A stretch of 64,000 nt of DNA from Paenibacillus sp. LS1 (GTDB lineage Bacteria > Bacillota > Bacilli > Paenibacillales > Paenibacillaceae): positions 1,054,001-1,118,000 of the forward strand of contig NZ_JAPDOE010000002.1 of NCBI RefSeq assembly GCF_026013365.1. The letters are read 5' to 3'. The notes beneath the pieces were generated by a model, which did not search any database, was not told where the DNA came from, and saw only the letters and a list, made by a program, of their open reading frames with translations. Within the stretch, counting starts at the first letter, position 1, and every line of letters begins with the position of its first letter. Shown one piece after another: positions 15,533-25,720 of the stretch. A program made the position numbers and the translations under genes.

Positions 15533-16117
15533 ATGGGCTTTCTTTCAGTTCTCAGCTGTGCGCATCAGTGGATTGCTTCCCGTCTGCAGCCAGGTGATCT
15601 GGCCATAGATGCAACGGTCGGCACAGGAGCAGACACATTATTTTTGGCACAACAAGTAGGCAGACGTGGACAAGTGATTGGATTCGATATTCAAAGTGAA
15701 GCCCTTACGTTGGCACAGGCCCGCATACGAAAACAAAACGACGAAGCCAAGCTTGGTTCCATATCCATGCTTGAATTAAGCCATGATCGCATGGCAGAAG
15801 CGGTGCCTGAGTCATGGGTTGGTGAAGTTGGGGCGGTCATGTTCAATCTGGGGTACCTGCCTTCAGAAAGTGCAGATTCCTCCATCATCACCGTGACAGA
15901 CAGTACGATTGCTGCACTCGAAGCTGCACTTGCTTTATTACGTCCTCGCGGCATCATTACGGTTGTGCTCTACCCCGGTCATGACGGAGGGGCACAGGAA
16001 GCAGAAGCTGTATTGGAATGGTCCTCTGCCCTGCCGGTAGAACAGGCACAGGTCGTGATGTATCGCCAATTACAGCGAGAGACTTCTCCTTTTCTGATCG
16101 GAATCGAGAAAAAATAA
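15533..16117 (+). CDS. mnmM: SAM-dependent methyltransferase YtqB (MnmM-like, tRNA U34 methylation)
   Basis: Class I Rossmann methyltransferase of 194 residues. It has motif I as DLAIDATVGTGADTLFLA, the acidic loop GFDIQSEAL, and a catalytic NLGYLPS segment (MFNLGYLPSE), typical of the rRNA-methylase-like YtqB family. The ATG follows the radical SAM gene's stop with no gap, so translation is probably coupled. Family knowledge: YtqB (MnmM) methylates 5-aminomethyl-2-thiouridine at tRNA position 34. The proposed role here is inferred from family and synteny. Confidence 0.9.
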   Translation: MGFLSVLSCAHQWIASRLQPGDLAIDATVGTGADTLFLAQQVGRRGQVIGFDIQSEALTLAQARIRKQNDEAKLGSISMLELSHDRMAEAVPESWVGEVGAVMFNLGYLPSESADSSIITVTDSTIAALEAALALLRPRGIITVVLYPGHDGGAQEAEAVLEWSSALPVEQAQVVMYRQLQRETSPFLIGIEKK

Positions 16118-16145
16118 TTTCCTTTGTTCACCAAATACAATAAAC

Positions 16146-16204
16146 TAGACACAGTCGCAAGGTGAGCCATTACTGGCGTTCTCTTACTGCGATCTGTGTT
16201 CTAC
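16146..16204 (+). terminator. Stem-loop after the ytqA-ytqB pair
   Basis: ACACAG-T-CGCA pairs with TGCGA-TCTGTGT around a loop of about 36 bases. There is no clear T-tract, so it may be a weak terminator or an mRNA 3' structure. Confidence 0.3.
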
Positions 16205-16306
16205 ATACACATATGCAAACGTATTCACTTGTTTGTTCATGGCGACTACATGCCCATGACTGATTAAAGCGATCCACCATTTCATATACTAGAGGAGAGA
16301 TTACTG

Positions 16307-17287
16307 ATGTCTACGCCATACCCATTACAATTCCAACCTGAATTCAAAGAACGTGTGTGGGGCGGTCGTGCGCTGGAGCAATTTGGCCTTACGCCCCCTG
16401 AAGGACATATTGGAGAAGGCTGGATGATTGCAGATCATCCCAATGGTACAACCAAGGTATTAAATGGAGCACTTGCTGGCAAGGGTCTGGATGAAGTTCG
16501 TGAACAGCTAGGCACCGAATGGCTTGGAACCAAAGGCGTTTCCGAGAAAGGTGGACGCTTCCCCCTTTTGATTAAATTGCTCGACTGTAACGATGACCTG
16601 TCCGTTCAGGTTCATCCGACAGACGAGTACGAGGCACTTCCTCCTGGCGAGCTTGGCAAAACAGAAATGTGGTATGTACTCGACGCAAAACCGGGCGCAC
16701 ACATCATCTATGGCTTAAATGAAGGTGTGGACCGTGCAACATTGAAAGAAGCATTGGAGAACGGTACGGTGATGGATACCCTTCGTCAGGTTCCTGTTGA
16801 AGCTGGTGATACGTTCTTTATTCCTGCAGGAACGGTACATGCGCTCTGTGCGGGTGTGGTTGTCGCTGAGATTCAGCAAAACTCGGATACGACGTATCGG
16901 ATCTACGATTACAATCGTCCAGGCCTGGATGGCAAGCCACGTGAGTTGCATGTTAAAGACTCGCTGAATGTAACCGCCTATGAGGGCGCAGGTGCCTCAA
17001 CGATGAAAACAAACAACGCCACTCCTGGTGAATGGCTCAAGCTCGCGGAATGCCCTTATTTTGTGGTTGAAAAAGGCATCGTGACTGAACAACGCTGGGA
17101 ACTCTCCACCAATCCTGATAGCTTCACGATTCTCGTTGTCTGTGAAGGCGAAGGAACGCTGTCGTGGGCACATGCTGAATCAGACAACATTGAATTGAAA
17201 GCCGGACAATGTTATCTCTTACCAGCCAATCTGGGTTCTTATACATTAGATGGAAATACCACTGTTCTTCGCTCTTATCTGCCATAA
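16307..17287 (+). CDS. manA: Class I mannose-6-phosphate isomerase
   Basis: Zinc enzyme interconverting mannose-6-phosphate and fructose-6-phosphate; it links mannose use and GDP-mannose synthesis to glycolysis. The 326-residue product is of the short Bacillus type. It shows the N-terminal PLQFQPEFKERVWGGRAL, metal-ligand segments LSVQVHPTDEY and GKTEMWYVL, and FIPAGTVHAL with a third ligand histidine, followed by IQQNSDTTYRIYDY. ATG 16307 has GAGGAGAG upstream. An alpha/beta hydrolase gene follows after 41 bases. A GH26 mannanase-like gene about 39 kb away could supply mannose, though no direct link is visible. Confidence 0.95.
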   Translation: MSTPYPLQFQPEFKERVWGGRALEQFGLTPPEGHIGEGWMIADHPNGTTKVLNGALAGKGLDEVREQLGTEWLGTKGVSEKGGRFPLLIKLLDCNDDLSVQVHPTDEYEALPPGELGKTEMWYVLDAKPGAHIIYGLNEGVDRATLKEALENGTVMDTLRQVPVEAGDTFFIPAGTVHALCAGVVVAEIQQNSDTTYRIYDYNRPGLDGKPRELHVKDSLNVTAYEGAGASTMKTNNATPGEWLKLAECPYFVVEKGIVTEQRWELSTNPDSFTILVVCEGEGTLSWAHAESDNIELKAGQCYLLPANLGSYTLDGNTTVLRSYLP

Positions 17288-17328
17288 ATCAAGCTTATAT
17301 GTAACCTGTGAAGGAGGAATTACACGAG

Positions 17329-18309
17329 ATGCAGGAATCTACCTTTGCCTTGGTCGGTAGTGAAGGTACCCGTATTCATGTGTACCGCTGGCTTCCCGAT
17401 CCGGAATGCAATGTTAAGGGCGTCGTGCAAATCGCACACGGCATGGGTGAAACCGCGGCCCGATACGCCGAGTTTGCCGACACTCTTACCCGACACGGTT
17501 ACGCGGTCTATGCCAATGACCATCGGGGTCATGGAAAAACCGTGGAAAGTGTCAGCTTGCTCGGTAATGCTGGTATCGATGCCTTCCGCTGGATGGCGAG
17601 TGATATGATCAATCTGGGCGAAGTAGCCGCCAAGGAAAACCCTGGGGTGCCCCTATTTCTAATGGGGCATAGTATGGGTTCGTTCTTGGTACAGCATCTC
17701 ATGTACGCTGGTCATGAGCGGTACCATGCCTTTATTTTATCCGGGACCAATGGCAGACGCGGTCTTCTCCGGGTTGGAGAGAAACTGGCCTTCTTGCAGT
17801 GTGGCATTCAGGGTGCTACTCATCCCAGCATGCTGCTCAATGCGATTGTATTTGGAGGATTTAACCGCTCTTTCCGCCCTGCGACGACACCCTTTGACTG
17901 GTTGTCCCGGGACACGCAAGAGGTTCAACGGTTCATTGATGATCCCATGTGCGGAGCGGTCTGTACAGCAGGATTTTTCCGCGACTTCTTCAAATTGCTA
18001 CTTGAAGTCCATCTCCCACACAATATGGAGCGTATACCGAAACATAAACCCGTATATCTATTCTCCGGTGAGAAGGATCCTGTTGGACTTCATGGCAAAG
18101 GCGTTCTTAATCTGGTCTCCCAGTATAAGAAGCTTCATCTGGAGAATATTGAGTACCACCTGTATCCAGGTGGGCGCCATGAAATGCTGCATGAGACGAA
18201 CCGAACAGAAGTGGCCCAGCACGTTGTGAGCTGGCTAGAGCGGAATACACCTAACTCTAGTGAACACGACGATGCAGTGAGCCCTGCTGCGATGGCTGAC
18301 TCTATTTAA
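17329..18309 (+). CDS. Alpha/beta hydrolase, monoacylglycerol lipase/lysophospholipase type
   Basis: Serine hydrolase of the Hydrolase_4 (PldB-like) group acting on glycerolipid esters. The 326-residue product has the oxyanion segment QIAHGMGE, the family hallmark NDHRGHGKT, the nucleophile elbow GHSMGS (Ser in FLMGHSMGSFLVQ), the acid Asp in FSGEKDPVG and the catalytic His in GGRHEMLHE. I start at ATG 17329 because the earlier GTG at 17308 lies within the ribosome site AAGGAGG. No signal peptide, so cytoplasmic. It is probably co-transcribed with manA. The natural substrate is unknown. Confidence 0.9.
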   Translation: MQESTFALVGSEGTRIHVYRWLPDPECNVKGVVQIAHGMGETAARYAEFADTLTRHGYAVYANDHRGHGKTVESVSLLGNAGIDAFRWMASDMINLGEVAAKENPGVPLFLMGHSMGSFLVQHLMYAGHERYHAFILSGTNGRRGLLRVGEKLAFLQCGIQGATHPSMLLNAIVFGGFNRSFRPATTPFDWLSRDTQEVQRFIDDPMCGAVCTAGFFRDFFKLLLEVHLPHNMERIPKHKPVYLFSGEKDPVGLHGKGVLNLVSQYKKLHLENIEYHLYPGGRHEMLHETNRTEVAQHVVSWLERNTPNSSEHDDAVSPAAMADSI

Positions 18310-18340
18310 ATGATCAGAAACATATAAGCAAGCACAAGAA

Positions 18341-18400
18341 CAAGAAGCCCCTGAATCGGATGTACAGCTCACGCTGCGCTCCAGTTCAGGGGTTTTCTTG
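18341..18400. terminator. Bidirectional terminator between the hydrolase and odhB
   Basis: CAAGAAgCCCCTGAA (18341-18355) pairs with TTCAGGGGTTTTCTTG (18385-18400). The stem is long with a roughly 29-base loop and lies between convergent genes. Confidence 0.75.
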
Positions 18401-18446
18401 TTAAACAATATGAATAATAGCCATAGCCATGATCAAACCTTATGGA

Positions 18447-19718
18447 TTAACCTTCAATTAACAGGGATTCCGGGTCTTCAAGCAGTTCTTTTACAGTTAC
18501 CAGGAAACGCACGGCTTCACTGCCGTCGATAATCCGGTGATCATAGGACAATGCGATGTACATCATTGGACGATTTTCCATCCGCTCTGCATCAATTGCC
18601 ACTGGACGAAGCTGAATCTTATGCATCCCTAGAATACCCACTTGAGGTGTATTCAGAATTGGTGTAGACAACAAGGAACCAAATGTTCCACCATTGGTAA
18701 TGGTGAACGTTCCACCTTGTAGATCAGACAATGCCAGCGTATTGGAACGAGCTTTGGATGCCAGATCCGCAATGCTCTTCTCGATCTCGGCAAAGCCCAG
18801 ACGATCAGCATCACGTACAACAGGTACAACCAGTCCTTCCTTCGCAGATACGGCGATGCCGATATCATAATACTTCTTGAGCACAACATCTTCGCCATCA
18901 ATCTCTGCGTTGATTGTCGGGAACTTTTTCAAAGCTCCCACAACTGCTTTGGTGAAGAAGGACATGAAGCCCAAGTTAATTTCATGCTTCTCTTTGAACT
19001 TGTCCTTACGGCGTTTACGTACATCCATGATAGCAGTCATATCTACTTCATTAAACGTAGTCAACATGGCTGCTGTCTGCTGAGCCTCTACCAGACGTTT
19101 GGCAATGGTCGCACGGCGACGAGACATGCGTTGACGCTCCACTGGTTTGGTATAAGTGGAACTTCCCGCTGCCGGAGCACTTGGTGCTGCTGGAGCTTTA
19201 CTTGCAGGTGGAGCAGCCGGAGCAGGCGCCTGATTGCTATGGCTCTTCACATCATCCTGGTATACCCGTCCAATCGGATCTTTGCTCTGAACCTGATCCA
19301 ACTCGATCCCACGCTCACGTGCAAGTTTACGAGCAGATGGTGAAGCTGTCTTGCCACTATCGGATGACTCTGGTGCTGCCGCAACAGGTGCCGGTGGTAT
19401 TGGGGCTTCAGGTGCAGGAGTAGCGGTCTTTTTCTCCTCAGCTGCTGCCGGTTCGGAAGCGGGTGCACCGCTTCCTCCTCCAGATCCAGCCGAGAGTGTA
19501 CCGATCGTTTCACCGATCTCTACCGTCTCCCCTTCCTGACGAATGATCTTCTCCAGCACTCCACTTTCTTCTGCGCTGATTTCGATATTTACTTTGTCCG
19601 TTTCCAGCTCAAGAAGTACATCGCCCTGATTAACGGTTTCCCCTTCTTTGACCATCCATCTGGATACAGTTCCCTCAGTTATTGACTCACCCATTGCAGG
19701 TACTTTAATTTCACTCAC
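18447..19718 (-). CDS. odhB: Dihydrolipoyllysine succinyltransferase (2-oxoglutarate dehydrogenase E2)
   Basis: E2 core of the 2-oxoglutarate dehydrogenase complex; it transfers the succinyl group from E1 to CoA in the TCA cycle. The 423-residue product has a lipoyl domain with the lipoylated Lys 42 in [11 protein letters not shown], an Ala/Pro-rich linker, and an E3/E1-binding domain ([13 protein letters not shown]...[11 protein letters not shown]). A second Ala/Pro linker precedes the catalytic domain ending in [10 protein letters not shown], with His 394 and Asp 398 in HxxxDG. It lies 5 bases after odhA, the usual operon. E3 must be encoded elsewhere. Confidence 0.97.
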   Translation of the reverse strand: MSEIKVPAMGESITEGTVSRWMVKEGETVNQGDVLLELETDKVNIEISAEESGVLEKIIRQEGETVEIGETIGTLSAGSGGGSGAPASEPAAAEEKKTATPAPEAPIPPAPVAAAPESSDSGKTASPSARKLARERGIELDQVQSKDPIGRVYQDDVKSHSNQAPAPAAPPASKAPAAPSAPAAGSSTYTKPVERQRMSRRRATIAKRLVEAQQTAAMLTTFNEVDMTAIMDVRKRRKDKFKEKHEINLGFMSFFTKAVVGALKKFPTINAEIDGEDVVLKKYYDIGIAVSAKEGLVVPVVRDADRLGFAEIEKSIADLASKARSNTLALSDLQGGTFTITNGGTFGSLLSTPILNTPQVGILGMHKIQLRPVAIDAERMENRPMMYIALSYDHRIIDGSEAVRFLVTVKELLEDPESLLIEG

Positions 19719-19723
19719 AGCTG

Positions 19724-22597
19724 TTACCTCCCCAGTGGAATATTATTCTTCGTCGTTTGCTTCAACGCAGATGTAATAATCTGTTGCTGTTCCATACTAT
19801 GCACAAGTTGATAACCGCTGGAAGGACTTGCATGTTCCGGGCGACCTTCGTATCTAACGGTTGTGCCTTCCGGGGCGACTTCACGAAGACGAGGCTCCAT
19901 GTATGTCCAGGCACCCATGTTTTTGTTTTCTTCCTGCACCCATACCAGCTCTTTTACATTGCTGAAACGTGCGAGTACACGTTTGATCTCTTCTGCCGGG
20001 AACGGATACAGCTGTTCCACACGAATAATGTGAAGCCATGACCAATCTGCTTTATCTTTTTCAAAAGCATCTTCTAGATCAATGGCAATCTTGCCACTGC
20101 ACAAAATAATGCGCTCCACGCGATCCGGCTGTGTACCCAGTCCAGCTTGCTCCAGCACAAGCTCAAACTTGCCTTCGCTGAATTCGACTGCTGGTGATGC
20201 AACACGCGGATTACGAATGAGACTTTTCGGTGACATCATCACAAGTGGACGAGCATCTTCCGTTTCAGTCAACGAAGCTTGACGACGCAACAAGTGGAAG
20301 TACTGGGAAGCACTCGACAAGTTGGCAACCGTCATGTTGTCTTCTGCACAAAGCTGCAGGAAGCGTTCAAGACGAGCACTTGTATGTTCAGGTCCCTGAC
20401 CCTCATTCGCATGTGGAAGCAACATAACCAAACTGGATTTTTGAGACCACTTGGCGCGACCTGCTGATACAAACTGGTCAAAAATAACCTGTGCACAGTT
20501 GGCAAAGTCACCGAATTGGGCTTCCCAGATAACCAGTGTATCTGGTGAATATACGTTATATCCGTATTCGAATCCAACAACGGATTCTTCTGATAACGGA
20601 CTGTTATAGATTGCAAAGGATGCTTTTGCCTGTGGCAAGTGATGCAATGGGCAGAACTTTGCTCCATTCTCCGAATCGTGCAACACCAGATTCCGATGAG
20701 CGAATGTAGCACGCTCGGCATCCTGTCCACTAATCCGAATTGGCTTGCCATCTGCCAGAATGGTTGCGAATGCGAGTGTCTCCGCAAGGCTCCAATCCAC
20801 TTTTTCCCCTTCGTTCAGGGAAGTGCTCCGGCGCTGCAAAATCCGCTGCAACTTCGGATACACATTGAAGTTCTCAGGCCATTTCAGCAAATCGGCATTA
20901 ATGCTGCGCAGATTCTCCAGTGGTACCGCAGTCGGCGTAATAGTAACGGCTTCTGGCTCGCTGATTTTTCGTTGGTAATATTCATGTACTTCATTTTTCT
21001 TCATCTGGTCGTAAGCTTCTTTTAATTTGTTCATTACTCCATCGCGAATACTCGCAATAGACGCATCATCGATAACCGATTCTTGCTTCAAGTGATCCTG
21101 ATACAAGTGGCTTACGGTTGGATGGTTTTTCACCTTGTCATAGACGGTAGGCTGCGTCGTTTCTGGATCATCCGTTTCATTATGGCCGTATCGACGGTAA
21201 CCGATCAAATCGATCAGGAAATCTTTTTTGAAACGATTGCGATACTCTGCTGCCATACGAATGGCTGCAATACAAGCTTCCGGATTGTCCGCATTCACGT
21301 GTACAATCGGAATTTCGTACCCTTTGGCAAGGTCACTTGCGTAATACGTTGAACGGGAATCACTGCTATCAGTAGTGAAGCCCAGACGATTGTTGACGAT
21401 AATATGAATGGTTCCGCCATTCTGATAACCTGGCAGAGCTTTGAAGTTCAGCGTCTCTGCAACGATTCCCTCTCCAGGGAATGCTGCGTCACCATGCATC
21501 AAAATGGTGGCTGCCTTCGTTACGTCCTGCTTCGGATATCCAGGGTCACGACGGTCATCCTGAGCCGCACGCGCAAATCCTTGTACAACCGGATTGACAT
21601 ATTCCAGATGGCTCGGGTTATTCGCCAAAGTAAGGCGGGCTTGCACAGTCTCCCCGTCTTTCACAAAACGGTTGGCACCCATGTGATATTTGACATCCCC
21701 CGTCCAACCGTAGTTGATTCCGGTCGAACCTTCCGATGGAACCAAGTCTTTGTTCGGAGCATGGTGGAACTCAGAGAAAATTTTGCTGTACGGTTTGCCC
21801 AAAACATGAGCCAATACATTCAACCGTCCACGGTGGGCCATCCCCATCAAAATGTGGCTTGATCCGGCTTCTGCCATGATGCGAACAGCTTCATCCAACA
21901 TCGGTACAAGCACATCGTTACCTTCGATAGAGAAACGTTTCTGCCCAACAAATGTTTTGTGAAGGTAATCCTCAAATTGCTCGACTTCCACCAAACGTTC
22001 CAGCAAAGTCTTGCGTTCCTTCGCTGTAAGCGGGGCAGGTGATGTCCGGGATTCCGCACGGCGATTCAGCCACTCACGCTCTTGAACTTCGTGCACATGA
22101 CTGAATTCATAAGCCATAGGTCCAGTGTAAATCTGACGCAAGCGCTGGATTGCATCCCATCCGGTTGCTGTCTGTCCATCTGCACCTTCCCAGATTAGGG
22201 AAGCAGGCAAGGCTTTCAGATCTTCTTCGTTTAATTCAAAATGCTGAGGTTCCAGCAAAGATGTATCTGTATCTTCACTGATTCCAAGCGGATCTATATC
22301 TGCAGCAAGATGACCATACGTACGGATATTCCATACCAGTTTGCCCGCTGTAACCGCTTTCTGTAATAATTGAATGTCTACGTTTCCGGAAGCCAATTGG
22401 GCGTTGCCGGAATTAGAGGTTGTACGTGCATCCCTGCCAGACATCGGCGGTGCACCCCATTGTTCAAATAGTTCCCGATAGGCCGGTGTTACCGAACCAG
22501 GGTCTTGAGTGAATAATTCATATTGTTCCTGTACGTATCCCATATTGGGGCCATAGTAACTTTCCCAGGGCTTCTTGTTGCCTTCCACGATCGTCAT
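19724..22597 (-). CDS. odhA: 2-oxoglutarate dehydrogenase E1 component
   Basis: Thiamin diphosphate-dependent E1 that decarboxylates 2-oxoglutarate and succinylates the lipoyl group of OdhB. At 957 residues it is full length for Bacillales OdhA. Markers: the N-terminal [16 protein letters not shown], the cofactor-binding stretch [13 protein letters not shown], and [25 protein letters not shown]. The C-terminal half contains [20 protein letters not shown] and [14 protein letters not shown]. Start ATG 22597 is preceded by GGGAGG. The 620-base upstream gap is unusually long and carries a weak promoter candidate and an SD-led 10-codon ORF. Confidence 0.97.
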   Translation of the reverse strand: MTIVEGNKKPWESYYGPNMGYVQEQYELFTQDPGSVTPAYRELFEQWGAPPMSGRDARTTSNSGNAQLASGNVDIQLLQKAVTAGKLVWNIRTYGHLAADIDPLGISEDTDTSLLEPQHFELNEEDLKALPASLIWEGADGQTATGWDAIQRLRQIYTGPMAYEFSHVHEVQEREWLNRRAESRTSPAPLTAKERKTLLERLVEVEQFEDYLHKTFVGQKRFSIEGNDVLVPMLDEAVRIMAEAGSSHILMGMAHRGRLNVLAHVLGKPYSKIFSEFHHAPNKDLVPSEGSTGINYGWTGDVKYHMGANRFVKDGETVQARLTLANNPSHLEYVNPVVQGFARAAQDDRRDPGYPKQDVTKAATILMHGDAAFPGEGIVAETLNFKALPGYQNGGTIHIIVNNRLGFTTDSSDSRSTYYASDLAKGYEIPIVHVNADNPEACIAAIRMAAEYRNRFKKDFLIDLIGYRRYGHNETDDPETTQPTVYDKVKNHPTVSHLYQDHLKQESVIDDASIASIRDGVMNKLKEAYDQMKKNEVHEYYQRKISEPEAVTITPTAVPLENLRSINADLLKWPENFNVYPKLQRILQRRSTSLNEGEKVDWSLAETLAFATILADGKPIRISGQDAERATFAHRNLVLHDSENGAKFCPLHHLPQAKASFAIYNSPLSEESVVGFEYGYNVYSPDTLVIWEAQFGDFANCAQVIFDQFVSAGRAKWSQKSSLVMLLPHANEGQGPEHTSARLERFLQLCAEDNMTVANLSSASQYFHLLRRQASLTETEDARPLVMMSPKSLIRNPRVASPAVEFSEGKFELVLEQAGLGTQPDRVERIILCSGKIAIDLEDAFEKDKADWSWLHIIRVEQLYPFPAEEIKRVLARFSNVKELVWVQEENKNMGAWTYMEPRLREVAPEGTTVRYEGRPEHASPSSGYQLVHSMEQQQIITSALKQTTKNNIPLGR

Positions 22598-23220
22598 CGA
22601 CGTTCCCTCCGTCTTGATTTAGTCATAAGTTTTTGACGGAAATCATTGACTAAGCCGTAATTTGCGTTCGTTCAACATTTTAAGCGAAATTTTTCATGAA
22701 GTCCAATAATCGTGCTGTTGGTGGTAGTAACGTTAGTCCGACGCTCCCGTCAAGGTTTGTCTGCGTTTTCAAAATCATAGTAAAACAATGATTGTATATA
22801 CCGTCGCACAGATGTCGAATACTGTCCTGATCCGTTCGAAGGTTACACCTTCTCCTCTTTTTCAAGTGAAGTCCGTGTTCTAATATCTATTCTATAAACT
22901 TTTACGCTCAGGAGCATTTCCTATTTTTAGTTCAATTGATGCATAAATTAGATGAATCGAATAAATCGAGCAATTTGAGTAGAACAACGAACGCTTAATT
23001 ACAGCAAATAGGCATACGATCTCCCATTTTACCTCCTTAATTGAATTGTGGTCCATTATGTTCAAAAACAAACCGTCAAGTTAAACATTAACCAATTGAC
23101 ATCACATTCAACAAATAATTGGGTTTTTCTTCAGAAGCTCAACAGAAAAAAGCCAGCCCAGACATAAACGATCCGAGCAGCTTCTTTGGATACAGCAAAT
23201 TCAATCCCAGCGAGTAATTC
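22598..23220. other. 620-base gap upstream of odhA
   Basis: No gene of normal size is supported. On the minus strand it holds a weak promoter candidate (TTGCTC at 22973-22968, 17-base spacer, TAATTT at 22950-22945) and the short SD-led ORF listed separately. A T-run (TTTTTT in minus sense, near 23145) after an irregular stem may end the GNAT gene. No riboswitch or cre match was recognised. Confidence 0.4.
22995..23027 (-). CDS. Possible 10-residue leader peptide with strong ribosome site
   Basis: Minus strand AAGGAGGT is followed by AAA and ATG, then ten codons reading MGDRMPICCN and TAA. The ribosome site is near-perfect although the spacing is short. The peptide ends in Cys-Cys-Asn. It lies about 400 bases upstream of odhA and may be a leader peptide, a gene remnant or chance. 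The candidate odhA promoter lies downstream of it, which argues against a simple leader role unless another promoter exists. Confidence 0.25.
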   Translation of the reverse strand: MGDRMPICCN

Positions 23221-23706
23221 CTATTTCTTTTCATCCTCTGTAACAGCATCCAGATCTATGGCCATACGGATCATATCTACACAGCGGATGCCGTCCTCTA
23301 TAATCTCTTCCTCATAGTGCCTCACAAAGAAGTCGCGATCGACCCCGATAATGCGGAATCCGCAACGTTGGTATAACTTTAATTGATGAAAGCTTGAGTT
23401 ACCTGTCCCAATCTCGAGAATCCGGCAGCCCAGTCTCCGTGCAGCTTCCATCGCTTCCTTGATCATATGTTTGCCTACACCTTGTCCCTGCAGTTCTTCC
23501 TGTACGGCAATATTAACAATCTCCGCAGTCTCCGGACGAGTCTTCAACAATACGAACTCCCCAACCATCTCTCCTTCATACTCGGCAATAAAACAAACAC
23601 CACGGCTCAGGTATTCGTCAACAATCGCTTTTGAAGGATCAGCCATCAATAAGAGCTCATACGGTTTCTCTTCTTCCCAGTCCAAAATCCGGAACGACAA
23701 TTTCAT
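23221..23706 (-). CDS. GNAT family N-acetyltransferase
   Basis: Acetyl-CoA-dependent acyltransferase of unknown acceptor. The 161-residue product shows GNAT motif A (IVNIAVQEELQGQGVGKHMIKEAM, with Q-x-x-G-x-G for CoA pyrophosphate) and the closing LYQRCGFRIIGVDRDFF of motif B. I start at ATG 23706 (MKLSFRILDWEEEK) with GGTGGAG upstream; a longer frame relies on TTG at 23733. An extended -10 promoter lies at 23895-23903. The substrate cannot be inferred from its isolated context. Confidence 0.85.
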   Translation of the reverse strand: MKLSFRILDWEEEKPYELLLMADPSKAIVDEYLSRGVCFIAEYEGEMVGEFVLLKTRPETAEIVNIAVQEELQGQGVGKHMIKEAMEAARRLGCRILEIGTGNSSFHQLKLYQRCGFRIIGVDRDFFVRHYEEEIIEDGIRCVDMIRMAIDLDAVTEDEKK

Positions 23707-23894
23707 GCCAATCTCCACCTTTTCATCGTACAATATTCATTTACGTCCTGTTTGCAGAAGCCTATGTATGGCGAATCTACAAATATATTATTCTTCGTTC
23801 CAACAAACTAGTTCACTCAATCTATTAACCACTTTCTGATCCGGATTGATTTTGATAATGTCACTCGTCATCTCCCATAAAAAAAGTAAACTTC

Positions 23895-23903
23895 ATTATA
23901 TCA
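23895..23903 (-). promoter_or_regulatory. Extended -10 promoter for the GNAT gene
   Basis: Minus strand TGA-TATAAT in a very AT-rich tract; the -35 is unclear. It is placed 190 bases before the GNAT start codon. Confidence 0.4.
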
Positions 23904-23997
23904 TAATATATGGATATAAATATATAGATAGGGATGATACAATATGATCCATCATGTAATGGAAATTTTACATGCTGTATCCAACCTTTCTATCGGC

Positions 23998-24507
23998 TTA
24001 TCTAACTTCACTCTGTTCAAGAACCGAATCGCTATACACCATAAATGTCTCCTGCAGGGTACGTCCAGATGACTTCTCCCAGATCACACTCCGCTCAAAG
24101 GTACCCGCTTGGAAAAAACGCGGGATACGTTCAGCAAACCAATCCTGCATAGGTAACTCGAACACCTGCTTCACAGGCACCCATAACAGTTCGCCTTCGG
24201 GAGGATCTTGCAATAACTCACCTTCAAATGAAGTTGCCAAATAGTTGAATACCATGTACCGCAATCCTTGTTCGGGATCACAGAACTCATCAAGTCCTTT
24301 ATACGTAATCTCATTGACCGCTAACCCCGTCTCCTCCAAAACCTCCCGCACGGCACCATCCACGATACTCTCTGGAAAATCTACCTTTCCCCCAGGAGCG
24401 ATATATCCCGGAAATCCTTTGCGATCCGGCCGATTCATGAGCAGCACCTGATCATTCATTTTGTCCCATACCATACACATCGTTAATATCTCTATTCTGG
24501 TGTTCAT
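23998..24507 (-). CDS. NUDIX hydrolase (MutT/8-oxo-dGTPase-like)
   Basis: Pyrophosphohydrolase of 169 residues. The Nudix box is complete at residues 40-62: G-KVDFP-E-SIVDGAV-RE-VL-EE-T-G-L. The preceding LLMNRPDRKGFPGYIAPGG resembles MutT/MTH1-type enzymes that clear oxidised nucleotides. Start ATG 24507 (MNTRIEILTMCMVW) has GGAGG six bases upstream; a longer frame to 24633 lacks one. It stands alone, with unrelated genes on each side. The nucleotide preference is not determinable from sequence. Confidence 0.9.
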   Translation of the reverse strand: MNTRIEILTMCMVWDKMNDQVLLMNRPDRKGFPGYIAPGGKVDFPESIVDGAVREVLEETGLAVNEITYKGLDEFCDPEQGLRYMVFNYLATSFEGELLQDPPEGELLWVPVKQVFELPMQDWFAERIPRFFQAGTFERSVIWEKSSGRTLQETFMVYSDSVLEQSEVR

Positions 24508-24737
24508 TTTCGTCCTCCCGCTAACGTGCGCTTCTCTGCTGTACACTAACATTTCTGGGAATAACCTGTGTTTTCCTTCTTTGTTCCCACGCTGATTTAT
24601 TGGTATTTTTAATAGTCTCGAAGTGTAGTTCATGATGATATATATGCATACGAAAGGCGGACGCCCTGTACATCAGAAGCCCGCCTGTTTTGTGATATTC
24701 TATGCTGTGCATTCCTCAAGCTCGGATGTTCGAGTTC

Positions 24738-25526
24738 TCACTTCAATTCCGTAATCAACACCCGGCGTTCCTTCCACTCTGCCCGGCGATAAGCCTGCTG
24801 CATACCAAATTTGCGGATACTTGCCTTCGGTACCGATTTGTAGGGCAAAACAACCGTAAAGTCTTCATCAAACGGGAAAAAAGACAGGCCCACTTTCTCA
24901 TTGGATAACCACTCTGCCTGAATCGGTTGTCTGGAACAAGCATCAAACGTACAACTGAGGCCTTCTGCAAAAAAATCATAACGCGCAGCAGGTGTTCCCG
25001 GTTCCTCCATACAGAGAAACAGACTGAGCTGATCACAGAATAACATGATTTCCACATCGCTTTGCAACCTTCGTTTCAATGCTTCAGCATCACCACCAAG
25101 CTGGTTCTCCCAACTCAACTGATGTTCAAGCTCTTCGTTCAGATAATCTCGGATGTCTTCATCATCCTGAGCATTGGCCCCCAGATTTTTCTGGAATAGT
25201 TCCGTATACATCAAGCTACACAGTAATCCGGCGTAGAGGTTTTTCTGCCGAACTTCTTCAATGCCTTTATGGTAGAATACAAAACGCGGACGCAGCGGAA
25301 AATCACGAAACGAATACGGCGATTGACTGTAATCATTCCAGAACGGAGATGAATCCAGTTCGATCCAGCCACGGTCATGTTCTCTCGCCGCCAGGATTAA
25401 ATCATCCCGATGCGCAGCATCGGCAAGCAATTCACTTTTCCAGTGGGAAGCCATTTCTCCGGCTACTAATCCATGCTCATGCTGTGCGGTCAAAACAAAA
25501 TCATGCTCTCTCTCATATACGATCAT
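24738..25526 (-). CDS. DUF3891 family protein
   Basis: A 262-residue soluble protein that I place in DUF3891 from its N-terminal half: QHEHGLVAGEMASHW, then LILAAREHDRGWIELDSSP. The repeated His/Asp residues (HEHG, EHDRGW) look like an HD-type metal site, but the function is unknown. The C-terminal half is predicted mixed and ends with a basic stretch. Start ATG 25526 has AGGGTGA upstream. It is divergent from coaA. Confidence 0.75.
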   Translation of the reverse strand: MIVYEREHDFVLTAQHEHGLVAGEMASHWKSELLADAAHRDDLILAAREHDRGWIELDSSPFWNDYSQSPYSFRDFPLRPRFVFYHKGIEEVRQKNLYAGLLCSLMYTELFQKNLGANAQDDEDIRDYLNEELEHQLSWENQLGGDAEALKRRLQSDVEIMLFCDQLSLFLCMEEPGTPAARYDFFAEGLSCTFDACSRQPIQAEWLSNEKVGLSFFPFDEDFTVVLPYKSVPKASIRKFGMQQAYRRAEWKERRVLITELK

Positions 25527-25647
25527 TTGCTGTCACCCTTCCGCATGGTATACGTTGACTTTAACATAAATTGGGTTAAACTTTCCTATAAGTTGCTTTT
25601 CTCTCCATTTTGACGAAAGGCATTGTGGAATGCACAATGTAAAGGTG

Positions 25648-25675
25648 TTGTCAGTTTCCTGAAATTTGGTACACT
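25648..25675 (+). promoter_or_regulatory. Promoter of coaA
   Basis: -35 TTGTCA (25648-25653), 16-base spacer, -10 TACACT (25670-25675), 45 bases before the start codon. Confidence 0.55.
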
Positions 25676-25720
25676 AAGGGTTGTGTCCACGATTATATTA
25701 CATACAGAAAGCGGGATCTC

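Noticed and set aside
16261..16290. TATACT box before manA as promoter
   Set aside because: No acceptable -35, and transcription would begin inside the ribosome site.
22680..22865. 61-codon minus ORF upstream of odhA
   Set aside because: Starts with TTG without a proper ribosome spacing and resembles no known protein.
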